The notes under the pieces were generated by a model. That model searched no databases and was not told where the DNA came from. It was given only the letters and a program-made list of their open reading frames with translations. Position numbers and translations under genes: made by a program. Positions 1-11,592 of a stretch of DNA of 64,000 nt are shown piece by piece; position 1 is the first letter of the stretch; the number at the start of each line of letters is the position of its first letter. Source of the stretch: Helicoverpa zea (taxonomy: Eukaryota; Arthropoda; Insecta; Lepidoptera; Noctuidae); NCBI RefSeq assembly GCF_022581195.2, contig NC_061474.1, positions 4,216,001-4,280,000 on the forward strand, written 5' to 3'.

Positions 1-329
1 TTGATGACCGTATTTACAGTCATTCCCAGCGTGTTGTTTACATCTCAGCATTTGGCATGAATCCTATGCGATGCGGTTCTCATGTTGAGATGGCAGTCAT
101 CTGGGAGAGTTATTACTTGCTAGCTTCCGTCTGTGGATTCACTCGTGTTCTGAGGGAACTTGGAAAGAAACTTTATACGTAATTCTGATGTTCTAAGCTT
201 CTATATTGCTATCATGCGTTTTTAAGTAGTATGAGTTATTATGAGTCACAGCGTGATTGATCATAATCGGTTTATACTTCCATATAAGAATATATGGCTT
301 AGATCTTTTTTTTTTTTATCAAAGCGATA
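1..329. other. Non-coding, nothing recognised
   Basis: AT-rich sequence with no coding region, RNA gene or repeat that I recognise. It runs directly into the retroelement remnant that follows and may be part of it. Confidence 0.4.
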
Positions 330-730
330 CAAGAATTGGTTGTGAAACTTGGACACAGGGAGTAGAAGACAACTATTACATAGCATAGAGAACAGGAGAG
401 GAAAAATGATAGGACACCTTATACGTCACGACGATTTTATAAAAAACTTCGTGGGAGGGAAAGTCGAAGGAAAGAGGGGAAGGGGTCGTCCAAGGTACAG
501 CTACATGAAGCAAATTAAAGAGAAGGTGAATGTTGTGACGTATAAGGAAGTTCAGGAATTGGCGCTAGATAGGCGTAAATGGAAGGAGCTGCACCGACAA
601 GAGCTGGGCTCTTAAATTGAAGAAGATACAAGAATATGTAGGTACGTCAGACTACATCTGAACTACACTTATACTTCGTAGTTCCTAGTGGATAACATAA
701 TAAAATCTGCTAAATAAAAAAAAAACACTT
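330..730 (+). mobile_element. LINE 3' end: C-terminal remnant of a non-LTR retrotransposon reverse-transcriptase protein
   Basis: An open stretch at 349-615 encodes about 88 residues containing RRGKMIGHLIRHDDF, then GKRGRGRPR and a closing WKELHRQE. This layout (GHLIRHD, basic GRGRPR, W-x-x-LHRQE) is the usual C-terminal tail of endonuclease/reverse-transcriptase polyproteins of insect LINEs. The frame has an in-frame stop just before it and no reverse-transcriptase core, so it is a 5'-truncated dead copy, not a host gene. An A-rich end near 716-726 looks like the 3' tail. The LINE clade cannot be decided from this fragment. Confidence 0.7.
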
Positions 731-2058
731 ACCCATATTTTATTTGCACAGTAAGTTATTAAGCACGCGTAGCACCGTAGTAATCTCGTAGCAGCCGTAG
801 CACATTCGTATTCCTTTTTGTGACATCTTTTACCATAGACATAGAAAAGTAAATGTAGACACGTCTACTTTTCTACGGTAATCGAATGACTTTAGTAAAG
901 CCAAAACTGACTTACATTTTCATGTGTTCAGTTGAGTGACTTTTCATGTGCCAGCAAATATGTGCTGCTTTCCTTAACTTCGGTATCCTAACCTCTGTCC
1001 GTATTTGTGGTGTTTCTTGATCTTGATTATAGTGTTCTGTGTATAGAAATTAAGATTAAATAGAGATAAAAAAAATTCAAATTATCGTGGAATAATTTGT
1101 TCCACTGATACGTACGGGGTCACTACAGCGTGTACCGTCCGATCGTTTCACTCGTTTTTTGGACTCATACCACATATCTGTCACGCAGTGCCAATCTATG
1201 AAACGGTAGATGATTTTAAAATGTTTTTACCCTTACCCTACCTCATTCTAAACAACCCATCCAACTAGGTGTTATTTAGTTTTATTGTAAGTAATTAGTA
1301 GTATATTTGTGTTGTTTGTTTACGAGGACACATCCGGCGCACGTGCGGGTAATACGAGCCGTTGGGGCCGAGTGCGACTGTTAATGCAAAGTGCGACGCA
1401 TAGTGAGGGGGTGATGTCGATAGAATTGTGAGATGGGACGACGTTTTGGAGACGTTGTCGGTACCGTCTAGTACCTTGTTGTATAGTCTAGATAGCAAGT
1501 TATTAAAGAAAATATGTCTATTCGGAATTATTGAAAAACTTTTTACTTCTGTAACTGTTCCTACTAATCTTGTATTTACATGCAATGTGTCTCCCGCGAT
1601 GTGTCATTATTGACATTGATTTCAAATTATAACATTGTTGATTTCATTACGCGAAGTAATAATAGCCATAAACGTTGAAATAAGTGTCTACTCAAACCAC
1701 TAACATTACAAAACAATTTGGCACATCGACACCCAATATCGATAAAAACCATCCCATCCCTATTTAGTATTGAGAGGATGAGCGGTAATGCACTGTTTAC
1801 AGTTTAGTGCATCGACAATCAGTTAATTGCATTCACTACGTTTCTCAGGAATAGTCCACAAAACGAAATAAGTAGCTTTCAGTAAGGAAATGCCGATCCT
1901 GCGGAGATTACTTCAAATGAGATGTTATAATTAGTGAAAGTATGTAGAACCATTGTTTTATAAATGAAAATAAGTAACAAACAAAAATGAAACTGTTGAC
2001 TGATGATTAGACTAGATTTACCTGAATATTCTTGCTATTAAGTTGCTTTTAAAATTAT
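731..2058. other. Gene-free interval
   Basis: No coding region is supported. Short open frames near 1295-1613 on both strands overlap each other and have no recognisable motif. The block around 1320-1400 is locally richer in CpG than its surroundings, but I cannot assign it a function. Confidence 0.4.
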
Positions 2059-2316
2059 ATAAATAAATAATTTCGGGACACCTATTTACACGGTCGGTTA
2101 GCCCCATGCTATGTTATTAATTAACTTGTGTTATGGGTGCTAACACAACTGATACAGTACATATACATATATACATATTTATAAATACATATTGTAACAC
2201 CCAGACCACGACCAACAAGCATGCACATCACACAAATGTCGGCCGAACCGGGAATCGAACCCGGGACCTCAGGTCCGGCAGTCCGGCATGGTGACCATTG
2301 CGCCATCGAGGTCGTC
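2059..2316 (-). mobile_element. tRNA-derived SINE, family 1, copy 1
   Basis: Read on the minus strand, the element starts GACGACCTCGATGG, has a Pol III A box TGGCGCAATGG and a B box GGTTCGATTCC, then a unique body and an AT-rich tail with ATTTATTTA. The same sequence recurs in plus orientation at 49002-49262, so it is a dispersed repeat. A and B box spacing is that of a tRNA promoter. The body after the tRNA-like head shows it is a SINE and not a functional tRNA gene. I found no clear target duplication. Confidence 0.75.
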
Positions 2317-3076
2317 TAAAAATAACTAACAAATCCCTAGAAAAAGAAAGTATCTATGGAAAATTAATGTCTATTAAGGACTAAAATATAATCTACAACT
2401 GAACCTTGTTCCTTCTATTTTACCTTTTTTGATTTTCCTGCCAATTTAAAACTCGCTAGATTTGATCAATGCGAGATTCATTTATTGACTTAAAATATTT
2501 ATAATTTTCAATTGATATTTTAGGACCCTTCAATCCCCTTTTTATTTACACCCAACACCACTTACTCGTACTAAGTATAGCAAAACTTACAAGAAAATAT
2601 TATCTGAAAATCTGCATTTAATTGGCTACTTCCATTCAAAATAAGCATCATTTTGTCCCATTCACGACTCGGGATTGTCACTCATTGCAGTCTTAGGGAA
2701 TTCTTCAACCGGAAGTCGAAGCTTGGCATTTTCATAATGTGCCCCCGACTCCCTCGCGCTAGGTACAGTATTCATATGATAATTTTATTTCAAGAACATT
2801 GCTTGGTAGTATAGAAACGGCTTTTATTTTGTACATTTGAGGCACTTAACTAAATGTAAATATTTTTTCTACTACAAACTACAAATACTACACAACACAC
2901 AATACTACAAAATAATAGTCAACAGCTTGAAATAACGATTGAATTGATAAAGTATTTGCTATTAATATGATTTTTAGGCGCATTTTATTTATGAACGGAG
3001 TTTAAAAATATCGTAAGTACCAAGATTGTTCATTTATATTTAGTTAAATACCTACTCAAATAGAGTAAAATAAAGT
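2317..3076. other. Gene-free interval left of the bap duplication
   Basis: AT-rich sequence with no coding region or repeat that I recognise. Its right edge at 3076/3077 is the outer breakpoint of the 2140-bp duplication. Confidence 0.4.
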
Positions 3077-5216
3077 CTTAGTTAACTATATTTTTTTAAT
3101 ATAAATAATATTTTATCTACGTATGTATATAGTACTTTCATTTCGTTGATATTTAAGCTAACTTGTGTGCCAAAAATGACCATCCACAAAAGAAAAATTA
3201 ATTTACTTTTACAAAAGCCTTTTCCATCCAACCTCACGTTCCCTCAAGTAGGTAAGTATTCAAGCAATTTGTCCCGCGGTGATTTCTCGGGCATTCTTCA
3301 CTTTCGCCGGGTAGTTCGAGCACCATCGTACAATCACCGGTCTTAACGCTCTCGGCAAAAGATTGAGAGCTGACTTCGAAATTTGAAATTTTGAAAGTAG
3401 AAGATTGCTGGCCGTTAGGATGAAGTTGGGAATTATTTTAATAGTAGTACCTGGCTGGTTGGAAGTATTTTTTGAGAAGTTCTGTATTTAAAAGTTTTGC
3501 TGGTTATAAAATGGAATATGATGGATGTCCCCTGTTTCATGATAGAGGCCAATTGTTTATAGTGGGAAAAATGTTATATCATAAAATTAATGGATTCGAC
3601 AACTTATGTAAGGAGAATAAAGCCAAGAAATAACAAAATTTTCTATAACATTTAGCCTACTTTTGAATCTGTTCTAAGATAAACGTATATTTCTTTAAGG
3701 AAAATGTAAAGTAGCGATTAACGAGTTCGTGGTATAAGCTCTGGTGTACTTCTCATAAGTTGTACTAGATATTACTATTTATTGCTTTGGACGATTTGGC
3801 CAATTCATTCAACCTATCAAAGAAGAAGTGGATTTTGATGGAACTTTACATGATATACCTAGCTTATACTTACGTTAAAATGCACTCAAACGAACGTCTC
3901 CGTTCGAATTGTTTATGGATTGTACGTATAAGTTGCGGGGGCTGCATTAAGGCATAGACAACAATCAAAAAGAAAACCACAAAATAATTCGCCATAATCT
4001 TTATTGCACTTTTATTAAGCTGTCTTAACTTCTACTTTTGTACTATTTACAAACGTGCCAATGAATTAAACTATTAAAACAATTACTAAAACCTTAAATA
4101 TTATCTATTTACAATAAAGTCTAAACAGTAACAATTCTACTAACTACGTGCTTTGGCTAATATTAACTCCATCTTTGGTTTTTTATTGCCACATAAAAAA
4201 AATCTTAAGTACATTCCAAAAAGTTCGAGTAACTTCAATATTTTATTATCAAATTGCAACACCTACTCTTTTTACTTTTAAAAATGGTTCTAAAACGGGG
4301 ATTCTAAATTCAAATCTGAAGAGAAGCTTTTCAATGAATCTGTCCGAGAAATAAGTTTGTTACCCACGTAGTGGGTGTTATGTAGAAATAGTTCAGAATT
4401 ATGTATTTAGGAATAGTTCTCGCCAAACTAAACCCGAACCGTTACTAAATTCCGAGCATGTGGATCTCGCAACTTAAAATCTTCACTGATAACTAAAAAT
4501 GGTTTCTGTACCTACAGCATTTCGCGCGTTTTTCCGAGCCGCCATTAAGTGTGGTGAGAACCATTGATATACAAAATAATAACAAGGAACTACAGAATTC
4601 TCTCTTTGACAATCCACATGACTTTCTATGGATTCAAATATTCATAACATTTCTTAACAACAATCAATTTTCGATTTCAATATTACTGGCCATACTCTCG
4701 TTACTATTCTCGTTCAAATCGATATGAGTTTTTGGTTTCACTTCTACCTTCTCTTTTTCTTTTTCATCAGAAAATTCTTTGCTTTCCTGTCGTTCCACTG
4801 GACTTCGGTCCACGTCACAAGGCACGGGCATGCCGAACGCTGATTGGCCAGGATAATACATATATGGAAGTGGTAAGTTAGGGTAATTCACGCCTAAATG
4901 AGGGCCATATAGAGACTGTAAAACTGCTTGGTTGTAAGACTCTTGCAATAAAGCTTTGTACTCAGGATTCTTTGCGAAATCAACGCCGTAAACTCCCGCA
5001 AAATGCTTCAATATCGGCGAACTTTCTAGTAGGTTTGGCGGCGTAAATAGCGGATTCAACGTCTTCCCTAACATTGGGTTCTGGTAGGCTTTCAAATCTG
5101 GTATAGTTGGCTGTCCATTGTTATTGACCAAGACTTTCACAGCCACTTTTCTGGCATGATTGGCCGCAGCAGCGGCTGCAGCCAACATACCATTTTCCTG
5201 CATCTGTAGCTGTTTT
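3077..5216. repeat. 2140-bp direct duplication, outer copy (copy A)
   Basis: This unit repeats at 5231-7370 with a constant offset of 2154 bp. Line-by-line reading shows no difference, and the translated frames on both strands are identical in both copies. It holds, in bap orientation, the last 179 codons plus the final two homeodomain codons, the 3' UTR with its polyadenylation motifs, and about 0.9 kb of downstream flank. Left breakpoint: sequence before CTTAGTTAAC differs between copies. Right breakpoint: sequence after GCTGTTTT differs. Confidence 0.9.
4664..5216 (-). pseudogene. Truncated duplicate of bagpipe lacking the homeodomain
   Basis: This is a copy of the 3' part of bap. On the minus strand the duplicated codons begin with the last two residues of the homeodomain (Lys59-Gln60). 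They continue through an alanine run and the ARKVAVKVLV motif to the same C-terminus as the intact gene. An ATG at 5203 opens a frame of 179 residues identical to bap residues 242-420. Upstream, the frame crosses the 14-bp spacer into duplicated 3' flank and soon meets a stop. No homeodomain, TN motif, splice acceptor of the bap intron, or promoter is attached, so I call it a partial, probably non-functional copy. It is undegraded, which points to a very recent event or an assembly duplicate. If transcribed, it could encode the NK3 tail alone. Confidence 0.8.
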
Positions 5217-5230
5217 AGTTGTTTTAGTTG
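5217..5230. other. 14-bp filler at the duplication junction
   Basis: AGTTGTTTTAGTTG lies between the two units and is in neither. It repeats the neighbouring TTTTAGTT and CTTAGTT strings, as expected for templated filler made at a replication-based or end-joining junction. That mechanism is inference. Confidence 0.7.
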
Positions 5231-7370
5231 CTTAGTTAACTATATTTTTTTAATATAAATAATATTTTATCTACGTATGTATATAGTACTTTCATTTCGT
5301 TGATATTTAAGCTAACTTGTGTGCCAAAAATGACCATCCACAAAAGAAAAATTAATTTACTTTTACAAAAGCCTTTTCCATCCAACCTCACGTTCCCTCA
5401 AGTAGGTAAGTATTCAAGCAATTTGTCCCGCGGTGATTTCTCGGGCATTCTTCACTTTCGCCGGGTAGTTCGAGCACCATCGTACAATCACCGGTCTTAA
5501 CGCTCTCGGCAAAAGATTGAGAGCTGACTTCGAAATTTGAAATTTTGAAAGTAGAAGATTGCTGGCCGTTAGGATGAAGTTGGGAATTATTTTAATAGTA
5601 GTACCTGGCTGGTTGGAAGTATTTTTTGAGAAGTTCTGTATTTAAAAGTTTTGCTGGTTATAAAATGGAATATGATGGATGTCCCCTGTTTCATGATAGA
5701 GGCCAATTGTTTATAGTGGGAAAAATGTTATATCATAAAATTAATGGATTCGACAACTTATGTAAGGAGAATAAAGCCAAGAAATAACAAAATTTTCTAT
5801 AACATTTAGCCTACTTTTGAATCTGTTCTAAGATAAACGTATATTTCTTTAAGGAAAATGTAAAGTAGCGATTAACGAGTTCGTGGTATAAGCTCTGGTG
5901 TACTTCTCATAAGTTGTACTAGATATTACTATTTATTGCTTTGGACGATTTGGCCAATTCATTCAACCTATCAAAGAAGAAGTGGATTTTGATGGAACTT
6001 TACATGATATACCTAGCTTATACTTACGTTAAAATGCACTCAAACGAACGTCTCCGTTCGAATTGTTTATGGATTGTACGTATAAGTTGCGGGGGCTGCA
6101 TTAAGGCATAGACAACAATCAAAAAGAAAACCACAAAATAATTCGCCATAATCTTTATTGCACTTTTATTAAGCTGTCTTAACTTCTACTTTTGTACTAT
6201 TTACAAACGTGCCAATGAATTAAACTATTAAAACAATTACTAAAACCTTAAATATTATCTATTTACAATAAAGTCTAAACAGTAACAATTCTACTAACTA
6301 CGTGCTTTGGCTAATATTAACTCCATCTTTGGTTTTTTATTGCCACATAAAAAAAATCTTAAGTACATTCCAAAAAGTTCGAGTAACTTCAATATTTTAT
6401 TATCAAATTGCAACACCTACTCTTTTTACTTTTAAAAATGGTTCTAAAACGGGGATTCTAAATTCAAATCTGAAGAGAAGCTTTTCAATGAATCTGTCCG
6501 AGAAATAAGTTTGTTACCCACGTAGTGGGTGTTATGTAGAAATAGTTCAGAATTATGTATTTAGGAATAGTTCTCGCCAAACTAAACCCGAACCGTTACT
6601 AAATTCCGAGCATGTGGATCTCGCAACTTAAAATCTTCACTGATAACTAAAAATGGTTTCTGTACCTACAGCATTTCGCGCGTTTTTCCGAGCCGCCATT
6701 AAGTGTGGTGAGAACCATTGATATACAAAATAATAACAAGGAACTACAGAATTCTCTCTTTGACAATCCACATGACTTTCTATGGATTCAAATATTCATA
6801 ACATTTCTTAACAACAATCAATTTTCGATTTCAATATTACTGGCCATACTCTCGTTACTATTCTCGTTCAAATCGATATGAGTTTTTGGTTTCACTTCTA
6901 CCTTCTCTTTTTCTTTTTCATCAGAAAATTCTTTGCTTTCCTGTCGTTCCACTGGACTTCGGTCCACGTCACAAGGCACGGGCATGCCGAACGCTGATTG
7001 GCCAGGATAATACATATATGGAAGTGGTAAGTTAGGGTAATTCACGCCTAAATGAGGGCCATATAGAGACTGTAAAACTGCTTGGTTGTAAGACTCTTGC
7101 AATAAAGCTTTGTACTCAGGATTCTTTGCGAAATCAACGCCGTAAACTCCCGCAAAATGCTTCAATATCGGCGAACTTTCTAGTAGGTTTGGCGGCGTAA
7201 ATAGCGGATTCAACGTCTTCCCTAACATTGGGTTCTGGTAGGCTTTCAAATCTGGTATAGTTGGCTGTCCATTGTTATTGACCAAGACTTTCACAGCCAC
7301 TTTTCTGGCATGATTGGCCGCAGCAGCGGCTGCAGCCAACATACCATTTTCCTGCATCTGTAGCTGTTTT
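5231..7370. repeat. 2140-bp direct duplication, inner copy (copy B), contiguous with bap
   Basis: This is the copy that continues into the bap homeodomain, so it contains the working 3' end of the gene: the C-terminal 181 codons, stop at 6818, 3' UTR and flank. It matches 3077-5216 base for base as far as I can see. Confidence 0.9.
6154..6170 (-). terminator. Candidate polyadenylation signals of bap
   Basis: Two AATAAA hexamers read on the minus strand (plus-strand TTTATT at 6154-6159 and 6165-6170) lie about 650 bp past the bap stop codon. They would give a 3' UTR of roughly 650-680 nt. The same pair occurs in copy A at 4000-4016. Confidence 0.5.
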
Positions 7371-10300
7371 CTCTTGGTCTTATACCGTCGGTTCTGAAAC
7401 CAAATCTTCACTTGTGTTTCTGTGAGTTTCAAGCTGACTGCTAAATCAGCTCTTTCTGGACCAGACAGGTATCTTTGTTGACTAAATCTTCTTTCTAGCT
7501 CGTAGACTTGAGCGTGAGAGAATGCGGCTCTAGACCTCTTTTTTCGTCCGCCATTTTGCGAGTATTCCGTAATGTTATAGCTTGGGGAGTGCATCATTCG
7601 GGTCTCGTTGGTTGGTGTGGAGCACTTTCTCTGGTCGTAGTGGAGGCTGAAGGGTTTGTAGGCGATGTCGGAGTTGGGTGAGGAGTTGGCGCGTCGGAGT
7701 GGTGAGCCGGTCGTTGAGGAACGGGAGTCGTAGTCATCTGTAACAAGGAGAACGATGGTTAGCACAATTTTCGTGATAGCGGTCGGTGCAATTGGCTGAA
7801 GTGTCGGTAAAAGGAAATGGTATCGTACACATAATAAATTATATTGCGATTATGTCTCGTAGGTAAGTACCTGTCCTAAAAAGTGAGAAAATTTTATTTT
7901 AGGTTCAGTTGCTATTTAAACTTAGTAGAAATAAGTACCAAGGTTATTATAGCACTCATGATAAAGGAATAGGTGTACTTATAAGCCACCACGTACCAAC
8001 CCATACAAACCCTGACACAAAAAACCGGAACTACACCAAAACTTTCCCAAAAAAAATCACAGGTTAACCCTCCAATTAATCTAAAAGGCCACAGCGACAA
8101 CAAAACTCCAAACATCATTAGGCTAGCTTCACACGATCACACGGAATCAATTAGATCGGGTATCGGCACACGCCATCCGCGTATAAGCGCCTTTATAAAG
8201 GCATTCACAGACGTTCACGGGCGACACAATGGTTCCATTACGCAAATTGTCGCCGGTCATTAGACATTGTAATAGGATGCGACGGCATGACACGTAACTA
8301 GATTTTTGCGTGTGCTATTGTTAAGTTTGGGGTCGTTTATTCTATAGTTCGCGCTTTGATACTAATTGATGTCAGTATGAACTTGAGGTATGGAGTCGTT
8401 TGTCGTGATTTCTGCTTTATTGATAGCTGTATAAAAAAATTGCATCTTACTTTTTCATTCGTGACTATAGGTACTCTGTAATATTGACAGCAAATAAAAT
8501 TAGCTCAAGGATGATAATGATGATTAACTTCTTTACTGCATTATTAAAAAATGGTTTTAATTGGACCCTAGATTGCAACCTATTTTGAACTTAAACTGAA
8601 ATCAGATTTACTTGTAAGAAATCTGATTTGTCTAGGCGGCTGGTTCAGCAATCAGCATGGCCATCCAACGAGGTAATGCTGCCAGCCTCTTGGGTACGCT
8701 CCCAGTTGACAGCGATGGGGATGAATTTTTTGACGCCTTTTAGATATAGTGTATTTTTTTTATTGTTTTACTAGGATAGTTTTTTTTTTTAATTGTAAAT
8801 ATCTGTGTATATAACTATGTAAATAAATATATTAATATTTTTCTTGTAAGAAAATGAGTCATGATTTATAATTTATTAATAATAAGTACCATTAGTTACG
8901 TACCTAATACTAAACTCAATAAAAAACCTTTTACCAACCACAAAAAAAATCCAATGTCAAAATTACCATTACCTAAGGACAATTTCCCATCGAACTACAA
9001 ACCTAGTAATTACTAAATTGAATGGCTGAATAGCTTTAAGTTCTCATCACTTATTATAATGAGGGGTTGTGTCGCCAAGTGACGATTAAGTGGCGACGTC
9101 GCGGGGTGGTGCGTGGTCGCGCGACCGGCGTGACGGTGTGAACGCACCATTACTTTTGGGGCGTAATCGATGGCGAATTTATTTTTGAAACAATCGATAG
9201 TGTGACTGTCATTTGTTTCGGATTAAAATGGTGCCATTTTGGCACCTGTTTTGTTTTTTAGTTCTTGTCGTTACTGTAGGTACCTATTTCGATACTATGT
9301 ATTTTGGTAAATAATAGATATCGATTAACGATTAAAGAAAATCATATTGTGGAGTCTTATGAATTTTCTCGACTTTAATTATTAATTAATTGCAAAATTA
9401 AATTCAGAATACGTTTTGATCGATATTTTAATGATGTTTAAATCAGTGTACCTACTTACCTATATTTTTTTGCATAGCTGCCATACTCGTGAATAGATTA
9501 GAAACATTCATTTCAAAGGTACCTAGGTATACCATTCATTTACATAACATAGGTAGGTAATACAAGACAATACCACGTTCATAACATAGCATTACATAAT
9601 ATACTAAATTAATTGAAATCGCTATGAATACCTAAGCTCTTGAAATCTCATCAGAATATATTATTTAGTATTTACTATTCAGATCGCACGTCAAACATAA
9701 TGTGTTGTCTGGATAATGTGAGTCTAGTGCATTAATACGCACTTCACTAAAACTCATTTATCATTGTACTCTTAGAAATTATAATGGCATTGGTACCTAT
9801 TTTAGACCATTTTACAAACAATAAGACCTATAAGCTGTTGTATACAGTTGTTTATTATTTATTACCAACAGGTTCTTAACTACTGAAACTTTTGACGACA
9901 AAATGTTCCTATTTACAAAGTGAAAACTTGTGAAGTTGCATTGCCCAATGAATTATTAGTAGAGGTAGGACTATGGCCATTTTTCACTTCATGCAAATCA
10001 GTAGGCACCTGACCTACGTAAAATACCTATATACTTAGATACAATCGAGACGAATTTGGTATATTTTAACAATTCACATGCTTACAGTAGTCATTTCTAA
10101 ATAAAGTAGGTATCTGCAGTTAAATGAGTAAGTAGGAATATGAAGAGATAGAACAATCATTCGTTCATTCCACTTTCTTATTACCGAGAAACCTACTTCT
10201 ACTTTTAAAGTTAGGCAGCAGTAGTAGATAACTACTAATTAAAGTACAAGGGATAGTTTAATAGAGGCTGAAACAAACGGTGGTGTTCCTGTTATATGTC

Positions 10301-10678
10301 CTAGGATAGAGAGAATTATAAAATATCCAACTAACCTGATAGTTCCGTGACAGGATAATTATTCTTCCGCGACATATCGAGCGCTGCATCACCACCAAAG
10401 TCCCTGTAGCCATTGCAGTCATCGTAGTACTTCATCCCCTTCTCCAAACCTTCCTTCTTCACATAACCATCTTCCTTCCCAAAACATCCACCCGCCTTCC
10501 CCAAAAAGTTCATCTTCCCGCCAAAATTGTCCGAACAAAACATTCCATTTTCAAAATCACACTTCCCTTCATTCTCTTTGGTCAAAATATCGTTTATAGA
10601 AAACGGGGTCGTCAAAGGCTTCTCACAGTCTTGCAACGTTAGAGACTCTTTGAAATTATTTTTGAATTTCGATTCCAT
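6818..10678 (-). CDS. bap: Bagpipe (NK3-class) homeobox transcription factor, two exons
   Basis: Nuclear homeodomain factor; in Drosophila bap specifies visceral mesoderm and is a target of Tinman. Exon 1 is 10336-10678 and exon 2 is 6818-7737, joined in phase 1 (donor GGTTAGT, acceptor TTGTTACAG). The product is 420 residues. The TN/Eh1-type motif LTTPFSINDIL is at about residues 22-32. The homeodomain is at 180-239 (starts KKRSRAAFSHAQVYELERRF), with WFQNRRYKTK giving Gln50 and Tyr54. An alanine run and the NK3-typical ARKVAVKVLV follow at about 258-267. The C-terminus is acidic and lysine-rich. I chose the ATG at 10678; the frame opens further only to a GTG at 10696. It is transcribed in the same direction as tin, 13 kb downstream. 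The last 181 codons are duplicated at 4664-5216. The NK3 identity is firm; the 5' UTR is not defined. Confidence 0.92.
8189..8202. promoter_or_regulatory. Perfect 14-bp palindrome in the bap intron
   Basis: GCCTTTATAAAGGC is its own reverse complement. It resembles a stretched CArG-like box (CC, eight A/T, GG), although true SRF sites have six A/T. It lies in a locally GC-richer patch of the intron. The regulatory role is a guess. Confidence 0.25.
8635..8860 (+). mobile_element. Probable LINE 3'-end remnant inside the bap intron
   Basis: A short frame after an in-frame stop reads GSAISMAIQRGNAASLLGTL and ends at a TAG at 8741-8743. A T-rich and then AATAAATA-containing 3' region follows. The peptide resembles C-terminal tails seen on insect retroelement proteins, but the match is from memory and short. 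No reverse-transcriptase domain is present. Confidence 0.35.
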
Positions 10679-11450
10679 TTTTAAAAATTCAAACACAACA
10701 TGAGTTTAACACTGGCCGACGCGGTCTTGACTCGCCTCACCGCAAAAGCGTTCGTCAAACGAATAAACTTTGGGTGATAGATAGCCCGCCCGTTTGACGT
10801 GTCTAAGCCTTAGAGAGAGACGGAACTATGTAGCTGGTAGTTCTACTTGTTCCTGTTAGAGTGGGATAGTGGTACTTTAAGGCGGTCGTTTTTTTAAAAA
10901 AGCTCCTGAAGTAGCGTAAGTAGTGGGGATCGTTGAGTTTTTCTTGAAGATGTTTACGTGAATGCGATTTGATCGCTTCGGTCGCATGCAGATTGTGATG
11001 CTGGTGTAGAATGGCCACTAAATGAATCTTGCCATCTTTCGACACATAGATCATCTTTTTTTATTTTTCTAGGTCTAATGTTTTTTTAATCATTACCTAA
11101 TTACTTAACCATTTTTTTTTATTTCAAATTTGAGTGGAACGCAAAAATACTTTGTTCTCGCCATTATCACATATCATCGATAGGTAGTCATCATAACTTT
11201 TTTCTTATTTAGGAATTGAGATTGAAAAGTACCTATTTTTGATCGAGTAGTTCAATAAAATCAAATATGTACCTTATTTTTATCAAATAAACTAGAGAAT
11301 CACATCAATTGGTTGCTGATGTGGTAATGGTAGATAAATTATATTTTAGTTACCTATATTGTAACGTTCATTTATTTACATAACTGGACATAGTCATTCT
11401 ACATTATATCAGTAACTATACTCCATACTGTAAATAACAATAACACACCG

Positions 11451-11592
11451 AGATAAGCGCGTTGATAAAGCAATAACTGTTTATCATCGCAGCCAATCCG
11501 CTATGTCGCCACTATTTCGTTGCATCGTCCATATAATCCAATTTCCTTAGGCGCCCGTTAACGCGCGCTATATTTGTAAGTACTTGACAAGT
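11451..11592. promoter_or_regulatory. GATA cluster plus NK-like palindrome upstream of bap
   Basis: AGATAAG (11451-11457), TTGATAAAG (11462-11470) and TTATC (11481-11485) give three GATA cores within 35 bp. About 100 bp further is ACTTGACAAGT (11582-11592), a perfect palindrome overlapping NK2-type CTTGA/CAAGTG half sites. GATA and Tinman inputs act together on mesodermal genes in flies. Whether this cluster does so here is inference, since short motifs occur by chance. Confidence 0.3.

Larger units (their letters stand above)
7738..10335 (-). other. bap intron (2598 bp)
   Basis: Bounded by a GTTAGT donor at 10335 and a TTACAG acceptor ending at 7738, phase 1. It contains a perfect 14-bp palindrome at 8189-8202, a LINE remnant near 8635-8860 and a CpG-rich patch near 9085-9150. 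No other coding exon is recognised. Developmental regulators often carry enhancers in such introns, but I see no diagnostic element. Confidence 0.75.

Noticed and set aside
3146..3346. 66-codon plus-strand frame repeated identically at 5300-5500
   Set aside because: Identical only because the DNA is duplicated; it lies in bap downstream flank and has no domain.
4148..4354. 68-codon plus-strand frame repeated at 6302-6508
   Set aside because: Antisense to the bap 3' UTR in both copies, no recognisable motif.
10679..10696. Longer bap N-terminus starting at 10696
   Set aside because: The codon at 10696 is GTG; the first in-frame ATG is at 10678.
10803..11054. 83-codon minus-strand frame just upstream of bap
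   Set aside because: Starts with ATG and looks mildly protein-like, but has no recognised domain, no evident splice to bap and lies in the probable promoter.
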